Below the pieces are notes generated by a model, which was given only the letters and a program-made list of their open reading frames with translations, ran no database searches and was not told the DNA's origin. From Neurospora tetrasperma FGSC 2508 (Eukaryota > Ascomycota > Sordariomycetes > Sordariales > Sordariaceae), in assembly GCF_000213175.1 (NCBI RefSeq), contig NW_009799099.1:3825674-3889673 (forward strand): DNA of 64,000 nt. The letters run 5' to 3'. Positions 57,363-64,000 of this stretch are shown here, piece by piece (position 1 is the first letter of the stretch; every line of letters begins with the position of its first letter). Position numbers and translations under genes: made by a program.

Positions 57363-60300
57363 TCATCCCCTTCCCGAGGCATCACTTCCATGATGAAACC
57401 CTCTATACAATTCCCCAAAAACACTACCATTCCCCTCCCTCTCACCTTGAGCCCTCTCAATCAATGCCCTCGGCTCCCCAAACTCAACCATCTCCCCACT
57501 CTTCAACACCGCCACTAAATCAAACCTCTCAATGTACGTTAGCCGATGCACCACCGCAATAACCGTATGCTCCTTAAACTCTGTGTCAATAACTTGCTGC
57601 ATCACCGCCTCCGTCTTCTCATCCACACTACTCATCGCCTCATCCAGCACCAAGATTCTCCTCTGATCCTTGAGCAGCAACGCCCTCGCTAGCGCCAGCA
57701 GCTGCAGCTCGCCGACGGACCATTCCGAGGTGACCAGCTCGCTGTCGAGAGTCTGGCCGTTGGCGGTTACGCGGCCCGGCCAGAGGGTGACGAGTCGGAG
57801 GGCGGATTCCATCTTGGCGGTTGCCTCAGCAGGGGGCAGGTGGGAGAGATGGCCGAAGGGATCGAGGTTGAAGGCTAAGCTGGTGTTGGGGATGAAGAAG
57901 GGGTCTTGTGGGATCACATTGAAGATGTGACGGGAGCGAGGGATGGTGGAGATGTTGAGGGAGTCGATGGTTATGGATCCGGAGGAGAGCGGGATCATGC
58001 GTAGAAGGGAGAGGAGGAATGTGGTTTTTCCGGAGCCAGAGGGGCCGATGACTGCTAGTTTGGACCCAGAGGGAATGGTAAGGGTGAGGTTTTTGAGGGC
58101 TGGAGGTCCGCTAGTGTTTGTGTTGGTGTTAGAGGAGGTATTGCTAATTGCACGGGAGTAGGTTGTTAGTTTGTTTACTTATTCAGGGGCAACATGGGGA
58201 AGGGGGTGGGTGACACATACCCGTAACTGGCACAGATCTTTTCGATCTTGATCTCACCCCTGGAAGGCCATGCCGTCAATCCATCTCCAACGCAGCCACC
58301 ATTGTCATAGTCCGCGGCCGGATCATCTTCCTTCGGCGTCGTCCTAACAAAGTCCCTTACCCTCGCGACCGCCCCGATCGACGTTTCCAACCTCGTCCAC
58401 GCCTGCAACGCCTGCACAATCAGCTCATTAAACGTCATGACCAGCACCAACGACACACCTAAAGCCCCTGCACTGACAGCCGACTTCAACGACCCTGCTT
58501 TCTCCGGATCCGGCGCCACCCCAACCGCCACACCCACCAACACAACCGCCATCCCGCCGACCACCAAATCCAACACCAGCGCCAGCCACTGCTGGATACA
58601 AGCCAGCATATAAAACGGTTTCTGTGCCTCATCCATCATCCTCGCCAATCTGTCACGGAACCTCTTATCCCACCCAAATGCGCGAATGGTAGCTACACCC
58701 CCCGCCGTTACTGTTTCGAGGAAGTGCTTGTACACGGGCGCCTTGGCTTCGATGTCTAGCAATCGCAGCTGTCGTGACGACCGCAGGTAGTACTTTTGCA
58801 CGAGAAATAGGGTGACGGCGAGTAATGGAACGGTGGCGGCTAGGTATTTTCCCAGGACGCAGATGATGATTAGCTGGACGAGGGCGTAGGAACCGGCGCT
58901 GGTGAACATGATGGCTTGGACGGGGAGGGTCATGTCTATCAGGTCCATGTCTTGGGAGAAGCGGTTGGTTATGGTACCGCTGTCTTCTGAGCTTGCGTTG
59001 TTTTTGTCGTCGCCGTTTGAGTCTGTGGGTGACGACGATGACGACGACGACGACGACGACTGGGAAAAGAAGGAAAGCGGTGCGGAGAGTACGGAATTCA
59101 AAAGGTCCGTGTGAAGAGACAGGGCCGTGTTACTGATGATGTTGATGAGAAAAACGAAGCACTCGCCTACGATACCAATTTGGGCGAGAACGACGAGGAG
59201 CGTGTAGATACCAAGATAGTAACCTAGATTTGGATGCGGATCGGGATTGGAGGCCGAAGGGGTGCTGGCGGAGCTCCAGTTAGAGATCCAAATGGTCATG
59301 TAGTTGGATGTTATGGCACCAAGGATGGTGAAGAAGGCCCAGAGAGAGAGACTGAGGGCGCCGGCGCTACGAGCGTAGTAGGCGTACACGGACCAGCTTC
59401 CTTGACGACGTTCGAAATTAGGCTTGGTTGCTTGTCGGGTTGTTGTGTCTGAGGGCTTTTGTGTCGTGGCCGGGCTTTTGCTGTCCCTTGATACCTCGTC
59501 TGTTGCAGACTGCTGCTCCTCCCCGGACTCGATAACATCGTCGTCGGTCATGGCCATGAGCTTGAGATCACCTCGCGATTGGATCTCGCTGTATGAGCCG
59601 ATATCCGCGAATTTGCCGCCTTCGAGTACGATAATCTCATCCATATAGGGGAGAAGGCGCTCTGGAAACCCAGTCAATAACGCGGTGATGTGATGGTGTA
59701 AGGAAGAGACTTACTATTATGAGTTGCAAGTACAACCGAGACACCCGCCTTACGAAGATGGCCTTGCCTGCTAAACAATCTTGTGGTAATATCCTTAGCA
59801 GTCGCAGGATCCAGGCCGCTCATAACATCGTCGAGGATAATAACAGGAGCACAAGAGTATACAGCTCTGGCGAGGGCTACTCTTTGCCGCTGTCCTCCGC
59901 TCAACGAAGAGCCATTCGTTCCGACGACTGTTTGGTCACCCGCTACCATACCGTCGAGATCACGACGGAGTCCGCACGATAGAATACACAAATCGTACCA
60001 TTTCTGGTCGATCTCAAAGTCCTCGCTGCTGCCGGTGATGTTGTGTCGGATGGTATCGTTCATGAGCCAGGCTGCTTGTGGGCAGTAAGCTGCCCGGGAG
60101 AAGTTGGTGGTGACAGATCCTCGCTGCAAAGTCGTCTCTCCTACCAAGCTCTCTAGAAGCGTGGACTTCCCTGAACCAACTGGACCGATAACTGCCGTAA
60201 ACCCCGGCTTGATAGTCAAGTTAACACCTTGAAGTACTGGCTCGATGGTATTTGCTGACCAGGAGATGTCCGCAGCTGCAAACGAGGCGAGTGCCCCAGG

Positions 60301-62639
60301 TGTCGTTTCACGGGCCAACGGTCTCGAGCCCACCACGCTTCTTAGCTCTGTGCCACTCTCAAAAGAGGCTCCCGCCGACCGTCCCCTGTCCTCAACCGAG
60401 GATAAATCCGATTGTTTTAACTCCTGTTTAGTCAGATATGTCTCAATGCGGCCAAAGCACGCCACGGCCTGCATGGCAGCTGGGAAAGCTTGACAGAACA
60501 TAAGCAAAGGGGTTGTTAACAGGTTAATGAGCGAGAGAGAGGCGAAAGCTTGTGCTGCTAGTAGGTTTTGGTCTTTCTTCACTGCCGACATGATACCATA
60601 GACGACGAAAGTCGCGTAGGGGGCGACACCGTTTCCTGGTGCGTTGGCTATGTGTAGGTTAGCTTCATGGCCCGAATCCGGTCTTGTCTCCCGGTGTGGC
60701 GGGAGTAGGTATTGACTTACAAACTTGGATATTCCAAAGCAAATATTTGCGGAATTTCTCTGAAGTCTTCAGCTCGGCTCTGCGTAAGCCCTCGATGATA
60801 TTACCTAGTACGCCGGTAAGTCCCAGCATCTTGACGGCTTTCATGTCACCGAGCATGTTGGCCGTGACGGCGACTCGCTTCTGGACTCGCTCGTTCCATG
60901 CTGCTTGTGCAGGCCCGGTGCCTGCTCCGATGAAGGATGCTCCGACGACGCATACTTTGAAAGGTTGAGTCTGATATCAGCTTATTTGTCCCATCATAAA
61001 GTAGAGGTTGTACATGTAGAAAAGAGATCAGAGAGCCGGTTAGGAGAGCTCAACTTACCCAGGCAGATCACTAGTGGAACGATGGCAGCATACGATACCT
61101 GGCGAGCCAACAACCAGATGGCAATGCCAACGCCCGGTACAGATGCCCACAGCTCGTGAACATTCTTGATACTCGTGACAATACGTTCCACATCCGTTCC
61201 CATTAGAGTGACTGCTGCAGAGTCCTTGACGTCAACGGCCCGAAGAGCAGTGGTATGCTGATAAACCATAGCGATAAGTCCTGAGCGGATTCGAGCAATC
61301 ATCCGGTTCGTTTGTCGCCAGTATATCGCTCTTGAAACCTACACCCATCACGTCGGTTAGCGGTGTCCAATTCATGAAAGAGTACATATCGTGATAGTAT
61401 CACTCACAGCAATACCAATATACAACAACACAAACCCGCCCACCAACGCTCTCCCAAAATATTCCGGCTGCGGCGCCTCAATCTCCTCATCCCCACGCTC
61501 TCCCCCCTTCCGCTCCCTCGAAGCCAAATACCCAACAACCGCCTCAATCAAAAACGGTTGACAGAGACTAAACCCCAACAACGCCAACCTCGGCACCACC
61601 GCCGACCAGAAAGGCCATTTGTTCGCCTCATACGCCGCGCGAATCAGCATCCACCCTTTCTTCTTTTCCCCAGCCCCCTCTCCCTTTCCTTCCTCCTTCT
61701 CTTGCTTCCCACTGTTCCCGCTCTTCGCCTGGCTTTGTTGTGCCAGTAGTAGCAACCTCCTAAAAACCTCCTCCATTTCACCCCCCGCGCTCTCCACCCT
61801 CAACTCCCCATCCACTCCCGGAATATCCCCCATCCCCAAAGTCTGCTTATACCCGACCTGCAAGAACGGTAACAACCAAGCAAAGAACCCACGGCTCCAA
61901 AACCCGGCTGTTTGCTCCTTGGTGACGACAATGTGTTTGTATCGCGGTTGGAGAAGCGTGAATTTGCCAAGGGACTCGGTGACGGCGGCGAGGGTGGTGA
62001 GGGCGAAGATGAGGGTCCAGAGGACTTGGAGGACCAACAAGTGGGGGATGGGGTTGATAGGGCTAGCGAGGGAACTGGGGGAAACATGAAGGAGGTAAAG
62101 GGTGCGAAGGCGCGGGATGAAGAGGATGGTGGAGGCGGAGAAGTAGATTACCAGGAGATCGGAGGGGTGGATGGTGCGTTGGTCTTCGAGGAGGGAGAGG
62201 AGGGTGGACGAGACAAGGGAGATGGTGGTAAGGAGGGTGGCGGGGAGGGAGAGGGTGGTCCGAAGAGATTTGGTAGTGTAGATGGTGTTGAGAACGTGGA
62301 GGGTAAAGAGGGCGGAGAGGAGCGTCTGCGATAGATGTTAGCTGTGGTTCGGACTGGTGTTTGTGGTGGTGGTGAAGGAGTACTGAAAGGGACGGAACCT
62401 ACCAATTTCCCAATTGCCAACCGCCTTGAAGTGAGTTTAACTGGACTCTTCCATAACGACCAAAACCGCCATGGAACGGAAAGGAGGAACAAAACAGCTG
62501 GGAGAAGCATGAAGAAGCCATCTTCGAAGAGCAGGGTGAAGTCAAACTCTCGACATGCTGCATTGACCCGGGGACCGAACTGTCGGTCTGCCTTAAGCCC
62601 GGATAAACAGGCATCGCCGCCGGGCAGTGTTGATGCCAT
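57363..62639 (-). CDS. ABC transporter, subfamily C (MRP-like, full length)
   Basis: Seven exons are inferred: 62639-62403, 62325-61408, 61338-61059, 60954-60721, 60647-59715, 59661-58221 and 58143-57363. They total 4824 nt and 1607 residues; all phases close. Architecture is TMD0-TMD1-NBD1-TMD2-NBD2, with a hydrophobic N-terminal TMD0 (~25-260). NBD1 has Walker A GPVGSGKST (~710), signature LSGGQRQR (~804) and Walker B VIILDDV (~825), where Asp replaces the usual catalytic Glu as in other ABC-C proteins. NBD2 has GPSGSGKTT (~1385), a divergent signature WSVGELQ (~1490), intact ILVLDE (~1512) and the H-loop His in VVHRL. A Ser/Asp-coded linker lies in TMD2 ((GAC)n at 59031-59060). Such transporters export glutathione conjugates, drugs or toxins, or load the vacuole. 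The substrate is unknown. The start is the first ATG, 62639. Confidence 0.92.
59031..59060. repeat. (GAC)n triplet repeat coding poly-Ser
   Basis: A GAC/GAT triplet run on the + strand encodes a run of Ser residues in an extracellular or lumenal loop of the second membrane domain of the ABC transporter. Confidence 0.85.
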
Positions 62640-63394
62640 TGATGTTGGTTCGTACCTCTCTACCAAGTTGGTGAGGATGAGGATGCGAATAGCTTCATTT
62701 CCGTCTGTCCAAATGAGATGCCCAGGATATCTTATACGTTGCTCAATATGTTAGAGATACGAATTGAGCCGCTGCCCCCCTGGCACGGGAGAATGATAGC
62801 GCATGCGCGGCAGCGGCCAACGACAACACCACGCTTGTTTGTTAATCCAGATTAGGAAGGTGAATGTAATCTTGGCCGAAGGCCTACGCGTTCTCGGCCT
62901 TCCAGTACGTAGCTGTCCGCGAGAGCACTATCTGGCTTTTGATTGTTAGCTTCTATGTTTCTCTCTTCTGTTTATGTGGTAGACTCTTGTTATTTGACAT
63001 GTCACATCACAGTCCTGAAGGTTTGTTGACATCGGCAGAATGAGTCATGGACTCGTTAGCATGACTTGGTGCGAAGAAGCAGTCAATTCGAGCACACCTC
63101 ATGGGCTTCAGGAAGGATTCGCTTATTCCAACAAACATTGTTTCCGCCCACTGCAACCCACCCCAATACCTGCAGGTTCGATTTGGTCACTTCATATAAT
63201 TTATCAGTATCACACATTACTTGCTGGCCGTCTCGTCAACAAGATGTTTTAGTACTCATATCCTATTAGTTATAAAACTAAATCCGCCGATCCAAATACG
63301 ACATTATGCGTATACCCAGAATCAAAGAACCCGAACCCAGACTGAAAGTCGTTGAACACGCCTAAAAAAGGAAAACATCGAAAGGTTGCTTGGC
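62640..63394. other. Intergenic, promoter of the ABC gene and 3' flank of the GPI-protein gene
   Basis: Two tandem minus-strand genes flank this 755-base interval. No supportable coding region was seen. Confidence 0.5.
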
Positions 63395-63956
63395 TTAAGC
63401 AAAGTTAAATAACGCCAACGCCGCGCCAACCAACAATCCCACGCTCGTCTTCAAGCTCATCGTCCTCGCCCGCGGCGCACCAGCCGTCTGAACCGGCATC
63501 TGTCCACCAGTCTGCGACGGCACCATCACCACAACACTAGTAGACATGGTCGGCTGAGGGCCCGGTCCCGGGGCAGGGCCAACATTGGTTGGGATAGGAC
63601 TCTGAGTCGGCATCGTGAAGGTCTGGGTAGGTCCGCCATGGCAGGCATTGCAATCGGTGACGGTAGTGACGACGAATCCGGGAGGGACGACTCCCGTGGG
63701 CTGGGCCCATGAGTCCCGGTCGCCGGTGCACTCCTCGGTGACGGTGTAAGTGGCATGGCAAGGGCCGGGGCCGTGGTGGCAGGGAGTAGGGAGGGTGACG
63801 CAGTATTCGGTGGTGAAGACGGGGGCGGCGGTTTGAGTCTCGATGGGCTCGGCATCGCAAGACCAGAAGGTGGCGGAGGTGAGAGGGCCGTGGGAGGCAA
63901 CGGCTGGAGCAGCGGACATGGCAGCCGCGGCCGCTGATACGGGAGCGCCCCAGGAG
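63395..63956 (-). CDS. GPI-anchored cell-surface protein, 3' exon only (partial)
   Basis: The last exon runs from 63956 (acceptor CATCACAG, with a CACTAACAC branch site in the upstream intron) to the stop at 63395. It encodes about 187 residues; the exon with the start and signal peptide lies beyond the right edge. The sequence opens SWGAPVSAAAAAM and has Cys-rich blocks (TFWSCDAEP, EYCVTLPTPCHHGPGPCHAT, EECTGDRDSW, TDCNACHGG), then a Pro/Gly/Thr-rich spacer (VGPAPGPGPQPTM, SQTGGQMPVQT) and the hydrophobic end TSVGLLVGAALALFNFA, a typical GPI-attachment signal. It is therefore probably a cell-wall or membrane-bound surface protein. No enzyme motif is visible. The Ala/Pro-rich opening may contain part of a signal-proximal linker. 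Confidence 0.75.
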
Positions 63957-64000
63957 CTGTGATGATATGTGTTAGTGATGGGTTTCTTGGCGTCGTGAGG

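Noticed and set aside
57363-63956. ABC transporter plus GPI protein as part of a secondary-metabolite cluster
   Set aside because: No PKS, NRPS, terpene synthase, P450 or cluster regulator is visible within the window; neighbours are housekeeping genes.

Overview
The window is a piece of a filamentous ascomycete genome, most likely a Sordariomycete of the Sordariales type. The evidence is the family make-up of the proteins, short introns with GT...AG borders and CTRAY-like branch sites, intron-bearing genes on both strands, scattered TACCTAGGTA-like microrepeats, and an AT-rich block at the left end that is strongly depleted in CpA/TpG, the mark of repeat-induced point mutation (RIP). All gene models were spliced by hand from the sequence. 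Exon borders are inferred from consensus sites, phase and recognisable protein motifs, not from transcripts.

Layout: 1-~4080 is a RIP-degraded repeat fossil. From ~4.9 kb on the region is ordinary, gene-rich euchromatin. In order: a WD40/inositol-polyphosphate 5-phosphatase (-), a ~3.3 kb gene-poor gap, a small DUF4748-like protein with three micro-exons (+), a CID/RS/RGG RNA-processing protein (+), a 14-TM DHA2-type MFS transporter (-), a cysteine-synthase-like/rhodanese fusion enzyme (+), a truncated GPR1/FUN34/YaaH acetate-transporter relic (-), TFIIIC subunit Tfc1 (-), PP2A B56 regulatory subunit (+), a long low-complexity protein (-), a cation-chloride cotransporter of the Vhc1 type (-), an Avt3-like vacuolar amino-acid transporter (+), RNA polymerase II subunit RPB11 (+), a CobW-family metallochaperone GTPase (-), a small Gln-rich unknown protein (+), dihydroxyacetone kinase (+), SmD2 (-), 3-hydroxyisobutyryl-CoA hydrolase (+), a full-length ABC-C transporter (-), and the 3' part of a GPI-anchored cell-surface protein (-) that runs off the right edge.

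Most genes are conserved housekeeping functions (Pol II and Pol III transcription, splicing, phosphatase signalling, vacuolar transport, glycerol/dihydroxyacetone and valine metabolism) with no obvious biosynthetic cluster. The most accessory-looking stretch is 16-22.5 kb: an MFS exporter divergent from a PLP/rhodanese sulfur enzyme, a 17-bp minisatellite between them, and a broken acetate-transporter fragment next door. The other points worth a look are gene-architecture oddities: an 857-nt first intron in RPB11 holding a promoter-like segment and a possible alternative first exon, an intron in the HIBCH gene whose retention would swap the mitochondrial leader for a new start codon, a splice acceptor preceded by an A11 run, and a reading-frame switch in the low-complexity protein. 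I found no CRISPR array, rRNA or convincing tRNA, and nothing that clearly amounts to an undescribed multi-gene system.
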